Of a stretch of 64,000 bases of DNA, positions 49,785 to 58,746 are shown piece by piece. The position numbers and the translations under genes are program-made. The DNA comes from Vibrio cincinnatiensis DSM 19608 (GTDB taxonomy: Bacteria; Pseudomonadota; Gammaproteobacteria; Enterobacterales; Vibrionaceae): assembly GCF_900167345.1 (NCBI RefSeq), contig NZ_FUXB01000002.1, positions 62,001 through 126,000 of the forward strand, in the 5' to 3' direction. Numbering within the stretch: the stretch's first letter is position 1; each line of letters starts with the position of its first letter. Below the pieces are notes generated by a model. That model had not been told where the DNA came from. It worked only from the letters and a program-made list of their open reading frames with translations, and ran no database searches.

Positions 49785-51034
49785 GATTTTTTCAACCATT
49801 GCTGGATGTGTTGCAAGAAGCTTCCCTTCGCTTGAACAAGCGTTTCACCTAGTAATAGTGAGGTCAGTTGTTTCAGTGGCTCAGCCGCTTTCAACTTGGA
49901 CGCGACCACGCGTTTGTCTTCCAAAATCGTGGCATTAATCGCGTCACAATAGGGGATCTCAATATCGATCGGTTGCTTAAGAATTGTTTCCGCTTCCTGC
50001 TTCCCAGCCGTTGCTAACTTGTTGGCAACGGTATGGTTAAGTACGGTAATTAAGCGCAATGCAGGGTTACTATTAAGTTTATGCACTCGCTCTTTCAACC
50101 GAGCGGCTTCACGGACAGAAGAAACGGTTGGGTCAATCACCAGCACAACCATATCAGCATGAGCAAGAAATTTATCTGCCTCCAAGCTAAAGCCTACCGA
50201 AGAAGAAAGGTCTTCTAAAATAAAATTAACCTCCTCTGAAAGCTGATCGACAACCACATTGGAATAGTCCAACAAAGATAAGGTATCGAGCTGTTCTGAA
50301 GCGAGGGCCAGCATGGACAACATCGGATTTTGTTTATGCAATAGGCTTTGCGCAGATGCGCTGTCCAATGATGAGGCCAGTGAACCTTTTTGGATTTTCC
50401 GTTTTTCTAATTTACGAATGCCCATCAAGATATCTAAGTTGCCGCCATGGTAGTTTTGCTCGACCACTAGACAAGAGGTTTTACGAGCTGAACTGAGCTG
50501 ATGCGCGACTTCAGCGGTAATAAAACTGGTGCCTACGCCACCTTTACTGCCAAGAATACTGATGTATTTGGCCCGACGTTTTTTACCAGGTCCTCGGTGG
50601 CTACTGCGCTGCCGATTATCATAAACACTACGCACAAAATCGATGAATTCTTGTTTACTGACGGGCCAAAACACATAGTAGAAACCCATCGCTTTTAAGT
50701 TACGAATGGTAGAGATAGCGTCTTCACTACCCACCACTATCACGGAGGCATGGTTAGGGAGCAAGTGGCTAATTCGCTCTGCATCCGTGCTCACATCTTT
50801 ACTGTTATTTAGCTCAACAATCACGATCTCGATGTCAGATTGACGAACATGATCAGCGATTTGGTCATCTTGGTTTCTCGCCATTGCAGGAGGAACAATG
50901 CCTTCAAATCGAAAGGCTTCCTGCACGAGCTCTTGGCACTCAGCCGTCTGATAAAACAGTACCGAAGTGATTTTTTGCTGCTCTATGCTTTCGGTTTGCT
51001 GTTTTTTACTAAGTAGATCCACTAAATCAAACAT
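49781..51034 (-). CDS. tadZ: TadZ/CpaE-like localisation ATPase
   Basis: The 417-residue protein has an atypical receiver-like N-terminus (about 20-140) and a MinD/ParA-type ATPase domain with a deviant Walker A, ILGSKGGVGTSFITAEVA (about 158-175), and VVLVIDPTVSSVREAARL near 285. TadZ proteins place the Tad machine at a cell pole. The receiver lacks an obvious phospho-acceptor Asp, which is common in this family. It lies between the CpaD-like gene and tadA. Confidence 0.9.
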   Translation of the reverse strand: MFDLVDLLSKKQQTESIEQQKITSVLFYQTAECQELVQEAFRFEGIVPPAMARNQDDQIADHVRQSDIEIVIVELNNSKDVSTDAERISHLLPNHASVIVVGSEDAISTIRNLKAMGFYYVFWPVSKQEFIDFVRSVYDNRQRSSHRGPGKKRRAKYISILGSKGGVGTSFITAEVAHQLSSARKTSCLVVEQNYHGGNLDILMGIRKLEKRKIQKGSLASSLDSASAQSLLHKQNPMLSMLALASEQLDTLSLLDYSNVVVDQLSEEVNFILEDLSSSVGFSLEADKFLAHADMVVLVIDPTVSSVREAARLKERVHKLNSNPALRLITVLNHTVANKLATAGKQEAETILKQPIDIEIPYCDAINATILEDKRVVASKLKAAEPLKQLTSLLLGETLVQAKGSFLQHIQQWLKKS

Positions 51035-51041
51035 ACTTTAG

Positions 51042-51557
51042 CTACTCCCCACGCTGAATTTGGTTTGCTGGCTGTAACATGTTGTGGGGATTCACCATTG
51101 ACTGCCAACGCAGACTTTCTGTAAAACACCCGCTGCCTTCTTGACCAAAACGGCTCACTTGAGCATATGGACAGATGGGAACAACCACGTGATGAGATAA
51201 AATCTCCATCTGAAAATCAAAATGTTGACCAAACCCTGCGGGGAGTTTTTCCATTCGTACATGTTCAGGAGCCACACCTAATGTCCGTAGTTTCTGCATC
51301 GTATTTTCTGCAAAACGTTCACCATGTGAGGTACTCCAATACAAAACAATTTGCTGTGTCACGAGCACGGAATGCTGTTCACGTAGAAATTCCTCTAATC
51401 GAGTTTGTGCTTTCGCTTGCTGCTGGCGGTCGGTTTGTAAAGCCAACGTGGCATACACAGGGTACACATCGATGGCTGGACCCGGTTGATCAGCTCGACC
51501 AGAACTACACCCCATCAGTGCGACTAAAATCCCAAGCATCACGATTGTTTTTTTCAT
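51042..51557 (-). CDS. rcpB: RcpB/CpaD-like lipoprotein
   Basis: The 171-residue precursor has a lipobox (ILVALMGC, Cys at about 16). The body is weakly conserved, but the C-terminus GSGCFTESLRWQSMVNPHNM resembles the CpaD hallmark G-C-A-x-x-x-N-L-x-x-M-V-x-P-x-D. Its place between the secretin and tadZ genes fits RcpB/CpaD. The CpaD family is thought to assist or gate the secretin at the outer membrane. The ATG overlaps the secretin stop. Confidence 0.8.
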   Translation of the reverse strand: MKKTIVMLGILVALMGCSSGRADQPGPAIDVYPVYATLALQTDRQQQAKAQTRLEEFLREQHSVLVTQQIVLYWSTSHGERFAENTMQKLRTLGVAPEHVRMEKLPAGFGQHFDFQMEILSHHVVVPICPYAQVSRFGQEGSGCFTESLRWQSMVNPHNMLQPANQIQRGE

Positions 51558-52885
51558 TGCTTAAACCCTCCCGTAGCGAGAATTTGCTGGCTCAATTGCT
51601 GTTCTACTCGGCTTTTTTCCGGATCTAGAGCAAAGAAACGCTCTAACGTTGAGGTTCGTTGCATACTCGGTAGCTGAATGCTTGATGGTTGAATGGGTTG
51701 AACTAAATTCACCGTCGCAATGATCACCAGCTCGGTTCGGTTACGGCTCGTTTCAGTATGACGAAATAAAGCCCCTAAGATTGGAATATCACCAATGAAA
51801 GGAATTTTCCTGAGTAGTTCACTCTCTTCTTTATTAAGCAGCCCCCCAAGAACAAAGCTCTGTCCATCACCTAATTCCACCGTAGTTCTTGCTCGACGAG
51901 TTTTTAAGGCGGGTAAGTTATAAGTATCATTCGAATATTGAGTATCCAATGAACTGACTTCTGGCATTAATGAAAGGCGGATCTTGTCGTCACGTAGCAC
52001 TTTCGCCATCATCTCTAATCGAACACCAAACTCTTTATAAAGAACGTTAGTACCGCCGTCCACGATAGTCACAACTGGCAACTCTCCCCCCACCAGAAAG
52101 CTGGCGGTTTCTCCGGAAATAACCGATAAATTCGGTTCGGCTAACACTTGTCCAACGGTATCATCTCCAATAGCGCTGATCAGCGTCAGGATGTCGCTGC
52201 TGCTAAATTGCCTTAGCGGATTGACAAAAATTCCACTATTTTGCCCACTACTCCCAAGCTGAATACCAAATTTTTCCATGAAAGATTGAGAGACTTCAGC
52301 AATCGATAACTTCACATTCACCTGTTTGGTGCTCGCTACTTCAATATTATTCACCACCCCTTCAAAGCGACGACGTTGCATGAATTCCATCTTATAAGTG
52401 TTGTTATCTCCCAGCTTCCATTCCACATCCGTATCTAAGGAGTTTTTCCCTAACAATTCTCCCACTAATAAATTAATCTCATCTCGTTCTTTTTCCGTCG
52501 CCACCGTGCCGCTTAACACCACTTGTTCCCCCAAGTTGTAGACCGTGACTTCCGAATGAGGGTACTTCATTTGAATTTGCTGCTGAATGTGCACCATACT
52601 TTTATTCACAATCAAACGTCGGCTGGCTAACGTTCGACTGTTTTCTCCAAAAACGATGAGATTGGCATTACCCATTTGTTTGCCAAAGACCACAACCGTA
52701 CGTCTGTCAATGACTTGATAGTCCGCAACATTAGGGTCAGAAATAAAAACCGATTGGATTTCACTCTCCACTCTTAAGGTCTGCGCATCCCCTTCCGCTA
52801 AATTCATCATGCGCTGTGCATTTGCGGGTAAGCTCAATATCCCAAGTAGGAATAAAAGTAATAAAGAAAAATTGCGATGAATCAT
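51554..52885 (-). CDS. rcpA: RcpA/CpaC outer-membrane secretin
   Basis: The 443-residue precursor has a signal peptide (about 1-24, LLLLFLLGILSLPANA), an N-terminal pilus-assembly domain (about 30-100), a BON-like segment (VTVYNLGEQVVLSGTVATE, about 105-125) and the secretin domain (about 225-400: LAEPNLSVISGETASFLVGG; VELGDGQSFVLGGLL; FIGDIPILGALFR). It forms the channel for the pilus. The ATG at 52883-52885 follows AAGGAACCGATT; the 15 extra upstream codons overlap the cpaB gene end and are not needed. Confidence 0.93.
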   Translation of the reverse strand: MIHRNFSLLLLFLLGILSLPANAQRMMNLAEGDAQTLRVESEIQSVFISDPNVADYQVIDRRTVVVFGKQMGNANLIVFGENSRTLASRRLIVNKSMVHIQQQIQMKYPHSEVTVYNLGEQVVLSGTVATEKERDEINLLVGELLGKNSLDTDVEWKLGDNNTYKMEFMQRRRFEGVVNNIEVASTKQVNVKLSIAEVSQSFMEKFGIQLGSSGQNSGIFVNPLRQFSSSDILTLISAIGDDTVGQVLAEPNLSVISGETASFLVGGELPVVTIVDGGTNVLYKEFGVRLEMMAKVLRDDKIRLSLMPEVSSLDTQYSNDTYNLPALKTRRARTTVELGDGQSFVLGGLLNKEESELLRKIPFIGDIPILGALFRHTETSRNRTELVIIATVNLVQPIQPSSIQLPSMQRTSTLERFFALDPEKSRVEQQLSQQILATGGFKQ

Positions 52886-52895
52886 AATCGGTTCC

Positions 52896-53705
52896 TTAGC
52901 GTACCGTAGCCTTATTGGCTCGATATTCATGTATGGCTTTGTAATCGGTCAGCACATCACCTGCATTGGCAGACAGTTCACTTGCTTTCTGGTTACCCGT
53001 AGAAAGATGAATTTCTAATTGCGCAATATGTCGAGCAATGGTCAAGGTTGCGACCTGTTTACGATTCAACTCTAAAATAACACTCGCCTGAGAGTGAGAG
53101 AGTTCATTGCGTCCTTTTCCTTCACTGCTCTGCGATTGATTCACTTGCAACACCTTGACTCCCATTAATACAGGGGTGAGTGAAACCGTTTCAAAACTGC
53201 GCACCGTTTCATCGTTAGCCAAATTTTGTTTCAAAGAAGCGAGCGCTAAAATATCGACCAAAGAACCGGGTTGAATCACACCACCGATGATTGACTCTTC
53301 TTTGACTTGAATAGGAAAAGGCACATGATCTGGCGTTAATATCAAGTCGATATAACCGGATTGGTTGGGAACTAGCAGCAATTCAGGCCAAACAACGGCC
53401 CCTTTCTCTAATCGCTGAGTTATTCGCATCTCTGGTGTAAAGTTAATCGTGATATTTTGGTTTACCCCCAAAGCAAGCGCTTGTGACTCATCGATAGCGT
53501 GTAACTCTAAATCCAATCGAGTAATGGGTTGACCTTTTTCTAATGGATGACGAGCAAGCCATACTTGCCACTGCTTAGCAGGCAAAGGTTTTGGCTCTAC
53601 GACTGGCATAGATTGAGCAGGAGGAGAGCTGGCTGGGGCAAATAATCCATAGCCACCAGCGGCTATCGCAAGGAGAGCCAGTGCGATTAAAAGCTTGGAA
53701 TTCAT
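52896..53705 (-). CDS. rcpC: RcpC/CpaB-like Tad assembly protein
   Basis: The 269-residue protein has an N-terminal membrane anchor or signal (about 4-21), a SAF-like domain (about 48-110: WLARHPLEKGQPITRLDLEL; QRLEKGAVVWPELL) and the RcpC C-terminal domain with GGVIQPGSLVDILA (about 138-151). CpaB/RcpC proteins are periplasmic partners of the secretin. It lies between tadV and rcpA, in the order usual for tad loci. Confidence 0.9.
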   Translation of the reverse strand: MNSKLLIALALLAIAAGGYGLFAPASSPPAQSMPVVEPKPLPAKQWQVWLARHPLEKGQPITRLDLELHAIDESQALALGVNQNITINFTPEMRITQRLEKGAVVWPELLLVPNQSGYIDLILTPDHVPFPIQVKEESIIGGVIQPGSLVDILALASLKQNLANDETVRSFETVSLTPVLMGVKVLQVNQSQSSEGKGRNELSHSQASVILELNRKQVATLTIARHIAQLEIHLSTGNQKASELSANAGDVLTDYKAIHEYRANKATVR

Positions 53706-53728
53706 TTCACCGTCCCAAGTGAGAGAAA

Positions 53729-54160
53729 TTATAAAGAGGAGAGATAAATGGCAAAACCGCCAACTAAACTAATGGGAACTCCGTAAGGAATGCCTTTCTG
53801 GCGTACTGCCCTTAAATCGGTACAAAGACCATAAAGCAAGTAACCGATTGCCATTATTCCACCCACCACAGTAATACCAACTAAGGTTAGCGGCAGATAA
53901 TCCGGATGAATACCTAAACTGAGGACTGCCAAAAGTTTGGTATCTCCCGCAGCCAATAGTTGAAAATAAAACAACACTAAACCAATTAATAAAATAACCA
54001 AGGTATAGGGTAGAACGGACCAATTAGGCTGGATAAACCAGCCTAATAAAATAACTACAGCTAATATTATCAACAGGTAATTATTGATTACTCGTTTGGA
54101 AATATCACTAACGACAACCAAAACTATCAAAAGCCATATTATCACTATTAATGAGCTCAA
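53729..54160 (-). CDS. tadV: TadV prepilin peptidase
   Basis: The 143-residue inner-membrane aspartic protease cleaves Flp and the pseudopilins. About six hydrophobic segments are visible. The two catalytic Asp residues are in VVSDISKRVINN (about 18) and LLAAGDTKLLAV (about 72), the latter equivalent to the GxGD motif. It lacks the N-methylating domain of longer prepilin peptidases, as is normal for TadV. It follows flp by 31 bases. Confidence 0.92.
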   Translation of the reverse strand: MSSLIVIIWLLIVLVVVSDISKRVINNYLLIILAVVILLGWFIQPNWSVLPYTLVILLIGLVLFYFQLLAAGDTKLLAVLSLGIHPDYLPLTLVGITVVGGIMAIGYLLYGLCTDLRAVRQKGIPYGVPISLVGGFAIYLSSL

Positions 54161-54191
54161 ATTATTACCTATATAAGTAATCAGCCTCAGT

Positions 54192-54401
54192 CTACGGTGT
54201 TTCTAACGAGTTCAAGTTCTTATCAATAATTCCGAAGGCGTTTTCTAAAGTATCCTTAAAAGCACCATCCTTAAATACTGCAATGACAATAGCCGAGATA
54301 GCTACACCAATAATCGCATATTCAATCGCGGTAACACCGCGTTGATCTTGAGCGAAAGAGTCCAACAGTAAGCGAGATTTAACATATAGTTTTGTCAACA
54401 T
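54192..54401 (-). CDS. flp: Flp major pilin
   Basis: The 69-residue prepilin has a basic leader ending in QRG, cleaved before VTAIEYAIIGVAISAIVIAV, in which Glu is at +5 and Tyr at +6, the Flp hallmark. The hydrophobic helix spans about 23-43 and the C-terminal tail is short (FGIIDKNLNSLETP). The ATG has AAAAGGAAAATTCC upstream. It is the first of fourteen Tad genes. Only one pilin gene is present. Confidence 0.95.
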   Translation of the reverse strand: MLTKLYVKSRLLLDSFAQDQRGVTAIEYAIIGVAISAIVIAVFKDGAFKDTLENAFGIIDKNLNSLETP

Positions 54402-54748
54402 GGAATTTTCCTTTTTTTATCATATAAACGAAATTTTGGAGCAATATCACCAAATTTCATTCCACTGCAGTTACTTTAGCATTCACGATTTATATGTCCA
54501 TTGAAGACATGATCAAAATTGTGGATTTAAATATACAATCTCAACCATGAGACGAAACCGAGTATTAACTCTAATTTAACTTACAATTAGCTCTATATGA
54601 CCAATACATAATGAGACTAAAATCACATTTATAATAATGCCATTACACTCGTTACATTAGGTAACGATGAGAAAAATTTACCGATAACCGACTAAAAAAT
54701 AAGAAGGATTTTAGAAAAGAAGTGAAATTAATACGAATAACAAGGGAG
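54402..54748. other. Upstream region of the Tad operon
   Basis: About 350 AT-rich bases without a credible gene. The promoter of flp must lie here, but no pair of boxes stands out. CGTTAC-ATTAG-GTAACG at 54650-54666 is a perfect 6-base inverted repeat about 250 bases upstream of flp and could be an operator; the binding factor is unknown. Confidence 0.4.
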
Positions 54749-54792
54749 AACATGACGATTCATGTTGCCCCTACCCTATATGGCTAGGGGCA
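54749..54792 (-). terminator. Two hairpins after oppF
   Basis: TGCCCCTA/TAGGGGCA (54766-54792) and AACATGA/TCATGTT (54749-54766) lie 18-60 bases past the oppF stop. Neither has a long T-run on the reverse strand, so termination strength is uncertain. Confidence 0.55.
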
Positions 54793-54810
54793 CAAAAGGT
54801 GACTTATCTA

Positions 54811-55803
54811 TCACAAATTAACGTGTAAACAAGAAACCGAGTGTTGATCGCTGCCTTGGATACTTGGCCGAGTTTGCGCACAAGCGTCACTCGCTTGCGG
54901 GCAACGGGTACGAAAAACACAACCTGAAGGCGGGTTAATCGGCGAGGGTAAATCCCCTTCCAACATTTGAATGGTTTTACTGCGTTCAATTTTAGGATCA
55001 GGGATGGGCACGGCTGACATTAATGCTTTGGTATAAGGGTGCAGAGGGTTAGCAAATAGCTCTTTTGCAACCCCTAATTCCACCGCATTGCCTAAGTACA
55101 TCACCAAGACACGATCAGAAATATGCTTAACCACGGAGAGATCGTGAGCAATAAAGACCAAAGATAACCCTAACTCTTTTTGCAGTTCTTTTAATAAATT
55201 CACCACCTGAGCTTGAATGGACACATCCAATGCAGAGACGGGTTCATCACAAATGATCATTTTAGGGTTTAAAATCAACGCTCGGGCTATTCCAATCCGT
55301 TGACACTGCCCGCCTGAGAATTCGTGCGGATAGCGATTGATCACATTAGGCAATAAGCCGACTTTGGCCATCATTTCCTTCACACGATCTTTAACGTCTT
55401 GCTTAGATAATTCAGGATAAAAGGTCTGCAATGGCTCTGCAATAATATCCCCGACCGTCATCCGTGGGTTAAGTGAAGCGAGCGGGTCTTGAAAGATCAT
55501 CTGAATATCTTTGCGGGTATTACGACGCTTCACCGCATTCAAACGCGTCAGATCTTGTCCCAGCCAAACGACCTGCCCCTCTGTGGCTTCCACCAAACCG
55601 ATGATCGCTCGAGCAAACGTCGATTTACCACAGCCTGACTCGCCCACCACGCCTAAGGTTTCCCCTTCATATAAACGAACGTTCACCCCATCAACGGCTT
55701 TTAAGGTCGCCGGCTTGCTCCAAGGCCAAGCAGACTTAGCGGCGATAGAAAAATGAACTTTTAACTCTTTAACTTCTAACAAAAGCGATTTTTCATTATT
55801 CAT
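54811..55803 (-). CDS. oppF: Oligopeptide ABC transporter ATPase OppF
   Basis: The 330-residue ATPase has Walker A GESGCGKSTFARAI (about 60), signature FSGGQCQRIGIARAL (about 165), Walker B MIICDEPVSALD and H-loop FIAHDLSVV. The C-terminal oligopeptide transporter extension includes PPSGCVFRTRCPQASDAC, whose cysteines bind an Fe-S cluster in related Opp/Dpp proteins. The ATG at 55801-55803 overlaps the oppD stop as ATGA. It ends the oppABCDF operon. Confidence 0.95.
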   Translation of the reverse strand: MNNEKSLLLEVKELKVHFSIAAKSAWPWSKPATLKAVDGVNVRLYEGETLGVVGESGCGKSTFARAIIGLVEATEGQVVWLGQDLTRLNAVKRRNTRKDIQMIFQDPLASLNPRMTVGDIIAEPLQTFYPELSKQDVKDRVKEMMAKVGLLPNVINRYPHEFSGGQCQRIGIARALILNPKMIICDEPVSALDVSIQAQVVNLLKELQKELGLSLVFIAHDLSVVKHISDRVLVMYLGNAVELGVAKELFANPLHPYTKALMSAVPIPDPKIERSKTIQMLEGDLPSPINPPSGCVFRTRCPQASDACAQTRPSIQGSDQHSVSCLHVNL

Positions 55804-56771
55804 TTGGTCCAAGCCTCCCAATCAGAAAAACAGGCACGCTGACGCCCATCTGCAAATGGCGTTAGGATCGGCGCTTCACGCAGACACCGATCCATCACTC
55901 GATGACAACGTTCTTGATACGGGCAGCCCGGAGGTAGACGAAGTAAATTGGGTGGGTTACCCGGAATGGTGGGTAACACCTCCCCTTCGGTATCTAAACG
56001 AGGAATAGCCTTGAGCAATCCTTCGGCATAAGGGTGGCTGGGTCGATAAAAAATATCCTCAACAGAGCCATACTCCATCGTTCTTCCTGCATACATCACT
56101 AGCACTTTGTCACAAGAACCTGCCACCACCCCCAAATCATGGGTAATCATAATAATGGCAGTGTTGAACTCTTTTTTCAGCTCATTGAGCAAGTCCATAA
56201 TCTGTGCCTGAACGGTCACATCCAAAGCCGTGGTTGGCTCATCGGCAATCAATAATTTCGGGCGACAAAGCAGTGCCATCGCAATCATCACTCGCTGGCG
56301 CATACCACCAGAAAATTCATGTGGGTACATGGTAATCCGTTTACGTGCTTCGGGTATTTTCACCGCCTCCAGCATACGAACGGATTCTTCAAATGCTTGC
56401 GCTTTACTCATTCCCTTATGCAGCATCAAAACTTCCATCAATTGGTCACTCACCTTCATATAAGGGTTCAGTGAGGTCATTGGGTCTTGAAATATCATGG
56501 CAATTTGCTCAGCGCGGACTTTGTTCAGCTCTCGCTCAGGCAAGTTAAGAATCTCTTTCCCTTCAAATTTAGCACTGCCTGAGATTCGACCATTCTTTGC
56601 AAGCAGTCCCATAATGGCAAAAACGGTCTGCGATTTGCCAGAACCGGATTCGCCCACAATACCCAACGTTTCTCCTTGCTTCAGAGAAAAGTTCAAATCA
56701 TTAACTGCGGTGACGGTGCCATCTTGAGTGGCAAACTCAACCCGCAGATCTTTGACATCTAATAAACTCAT
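55800..56771 (-). CDS. oppD: Oligopeptide ABC transporter ATPase OppD
   Basis: The 323-residue ATPase has Walker A GESGSGKSQTVFAIM (Gln in place of Thr after Ser), signature FSGGMRQRVMIAMAL, Walker B LLIADEPTTALD and H-loop MITHDLGVV. The C-terminal region has the matching Cys motif PPGCPYQERCHRVMDRC. It heterodimerises with OppF. The gap to oppC is 32 bases. Confidence 0.95.
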   Translation of the reverse strand: MSLLDVKDLRVEFATQDGTVTAVNDLNFSLKQGETLGIVGESGSGKSQTVFAIMGLLAKNGRISGSAKFEGKEILNLPERELNKVRAEQIAMIFQDPMTSLNPYMKVSDQLMEVLMLHKGMSKAQAFEESVRMLEAVKIPEARKRITMYPHEFSGGMRQRVMIAMALLCRPKLLIADEPTTALDVTVQAQIMDLLNELKKEFNTAIIMITHDLGVVAGSCDKVLVMYAGRTMEYGSVEDIFYRPSHPYAEGLLKAIPRLDTEGEVLPTIPGNPPNLLRLPPGCPYQERCHRVMDRCLREAPILTPFADGRQRACFSDWEAWTK

Positions 56772-56803
56772 TATTCTTTCCTTACCCTTTGATTCCTTTG
56801 GGG

Positions 56804-57706
56804 TTATCTGTCTTTCGGGTCCAGCGCGTCACGTAAACCATCACCCACATAGTTAAAGCAAAAAAGGGTGACAATCATAAACGCCGCAGGAAAAGCCAGT
56901 TGCCAAATAGCGATTTCCATGGTTTGTGCACCTTCTTGTAATAACGCGCCCCAACTGGTCATCGGCTCTTGCACCCCAAGCCCAAGGAAAGAGAGGAAAG
57001 ATTCGGTCAAAATCATACTGGGGATCAGCAAGGTTGAATAAACCGCTACAATCCCTAATACGTTCGGCACAATGTGACGAGTGATGATCCGCCATTGACT
57101 CACCCCACACACATGCGCCGCTTCGATGAATTCTTTGCTACGCAAGCTCAATGTCTGACCACGAACAATACGCGCCATATCCAGCCACGCAATGGCACCA
57201 ATCGCCACAAAAATCAAAATAATGTTACGACCAAAGAAGGTCACCAATACGATGACTAAAAACATAAAGGGGACGGCATAAAGAATTTCCAAGATACGCA
57301 TCATCACCCGATCAACTTTGCCACCAATAAAGCCCGACGTAGCACCATACAAAGTACCAATCAACACCGCGACAAATGCTCCCATCACACCGACCATCAA
57401 TGATATTCTCCCCCCCACTAAGGTTCGAACGTAGATGTCGCGCCCAAGGCTGTCAGTACCAAACCAGTGTTCAGCATTAGGGGCCACATGCATGGCATAC
57501 CAATCGGTGTCATCAAAAGCATAAGGGGCCATCATAGGTAAAATAATCACCGCCAAAATCATCAATGATAAAATAACCAAACTCACCATTGCGGCTTTGT
57601 TGCGCATAAACCGATAACGCGCATCCTGCCATAAGCTGCGGCCTTCTATTTCTAAATTCTCAGAAAATTTTTCAATCGCCGCGACATTGTCTCTTTTTGT
57701 TAACAT
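56804..57706 (-). CDS. oppC: Oligopeptide ABC transporter permease OppC
   Basis: The 300-residue permease has the OppC N-terminal domain, one span at about 40-60, a periplasmic loop with HWFGTDSLGRDIYVRTLVGG (about 85-105), and five further spans. The EAA coupling loop is EFIEAAHVCGVSQWRIITRH (about 200-219). I choose MLTKRDNVAAIEKFS (ATG 57704-57706); the longer frame to 57748 runs into oppB. Gap to oppB: 19 bases. Confidence 0.94.
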   Translation of the reverse strand: MLTKRDNVAAIEKFSENLEIEGRSLWQDARYRFMRNKAAMVSLVILSLMILAVIILPMMAPYAFDDTDWYAMHVAPNAEHWFGTDSLGRDIYVRTLVGGRISLMVGVMGAFVAVLIGTLYGATSGFIGGKVDRVMMRILEILYAVPFMFLVIVLVTFFGRNIILIFVAIGAIAWLDMARIVRGQTLSLRSKEFIEAAHVCGVSQWRIITRHIVPNVLGIVAVYSTLLIPSMILTESFLSFLGLGVQEPMTSWGALLQEGAQTMEIAIWQLAFPAAFMIVTLFCFNYVGDGLRDALDPKDR

Positions 57707-57725
57707 AGCTCTACTTCCCTGTCGT

Positions 57726-58646
57726 TTAATAGCGAATTTTGGGGTCAATCATGGCGAGTAAAATGTCCACAATGGCGTTGAACAAAATAAACAGGAAGCC
57801 AATTAAAATCGTCACGCCCATCACCAATGAATAATCTCGGTTAAATGCCGCATTAACGAAAAGTTTACCGATACCCGGTAAGCCAAAAATGGTTTCGATC
57901 ACCACCGACCCCGTAATAATGCCGACAAATGCGGGCCCCATATAAGAAACCACTGGCAATAGAGCTGGCTTCAAGGCGTGTTTGATCACGATGTAACGGT
58001 AGCTCAACCCTTTGGCTCGCGCAGTACGAATGAAATTACTGTTGAGTGTCTCAATCATTGAACCGCGAGTGATCCGCGCAAAGGTGGCAACATACAAAAG
58101 TGACATCCCTATAACGGGAAGCACTAAGTATTTCGCGCTACCATCCATCCAGCCACCCGCAGGAAATAAATTCCAGTGAAGGGAGAAAAGATAAATCAAG
58201 GCTGGTGCTAGGACAAACGAAGGCATAACCACCCCTAACATGGCGGTGGACATAATGGTGTAGTCAACCCAAGTATTATGCTTTAAGGCGGCGATGGTGC
58301 CGACACTCACTCCCATAATGAGGGTAAAAATAAACGCAACCACCCCTACTTTTGCCGAAACAGGCAAAGCCACCGCAATCAACTCATTCACTGAATAGTC
58401 TAGGTATTTAAAAGAAGGGCCAAAATCTCCTTGTAAAACATTCATCAGGTAAGTGGTGTATTGTTCAAACACCGGTTTATCTAAGCCATATTTGGCCTCA
58501 ATGTTGGCCATCACTTCCGGTGGAAGTGAACGCTCACTTGAAAACGGATTTCCCGGAGCAAAGCGCATAAGAAAGAAAGATATCGTGATCAATACCAACA
58601 TGGTTGGAATCGCTTCAAATATCCTTTTTGCGATGAATTTAAACAT
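57726..58646 (-). CDS. oppB: Oligopeptide ABC transporter permease OppB
   Basis: The 306-residue permease begins MFKFIAKRIFEAIPTMLVLI with the first span, has the periplasmic MRFAPGNPFSSERSLPPEVM loop (about 28-47) and five more spans. The coupling loop is NFIRTARAKGLSYRYIVIKH (about 208-227). It follows oppA after 100 bases that contain a stem-loop. Confidence 0.95.
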   Translation of the reverse strand: MFKFIAKRIFEAIPTMLVLITISFFLMRFAPGNPFSSERSLPPEVMANIEAKYGLDKPVFEQYTTYLMNVLQGDFGPSFKYLDYSVNELIAVALPVSAKVGVVAFIFTLIMGVSVGTIAALKHNTWVDYTIMSTAMLGVVMPSFVLAPALIYLFSLHWNLFPAGGWMDGSAKYLVLPVIGMSLLYVATFARITRGSMIETLNSNFIRTARAKGLSYRYIVIKHALKPALLPVVSYMGPAFVGIITGSVVIETIFGLPGIGKLFVNAAFNRDYSLVMGVTILIGFLFILFNAIVDILLAMIDPKIRY

Positions 58647-58683
58647 AAACTCACTCTTTCAGTCTGTGACAATTGAAAACAAG

Positions 58684-58724
58684 AAGACGCTGTATGCGCA
58701 AGCACATACAGTGTCTAAATCGTT
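58684..58724 (-). terminator. Stem-loop between oppA and oppB
   Basis: On the reverse strand AGACACTGTATGTGC pairs with GCATACAGCGTCT (one mismatch or bulge), followed by TCTTGTTTTC. Such hairpins often stabilise binding-protein mRNA or partly terminate, raising OppA above the permease; that effect is inferred here. Confidence 0.65.
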
Positions 58725-58746
58725 ATTTCGAGGTAAACACCCGAAC

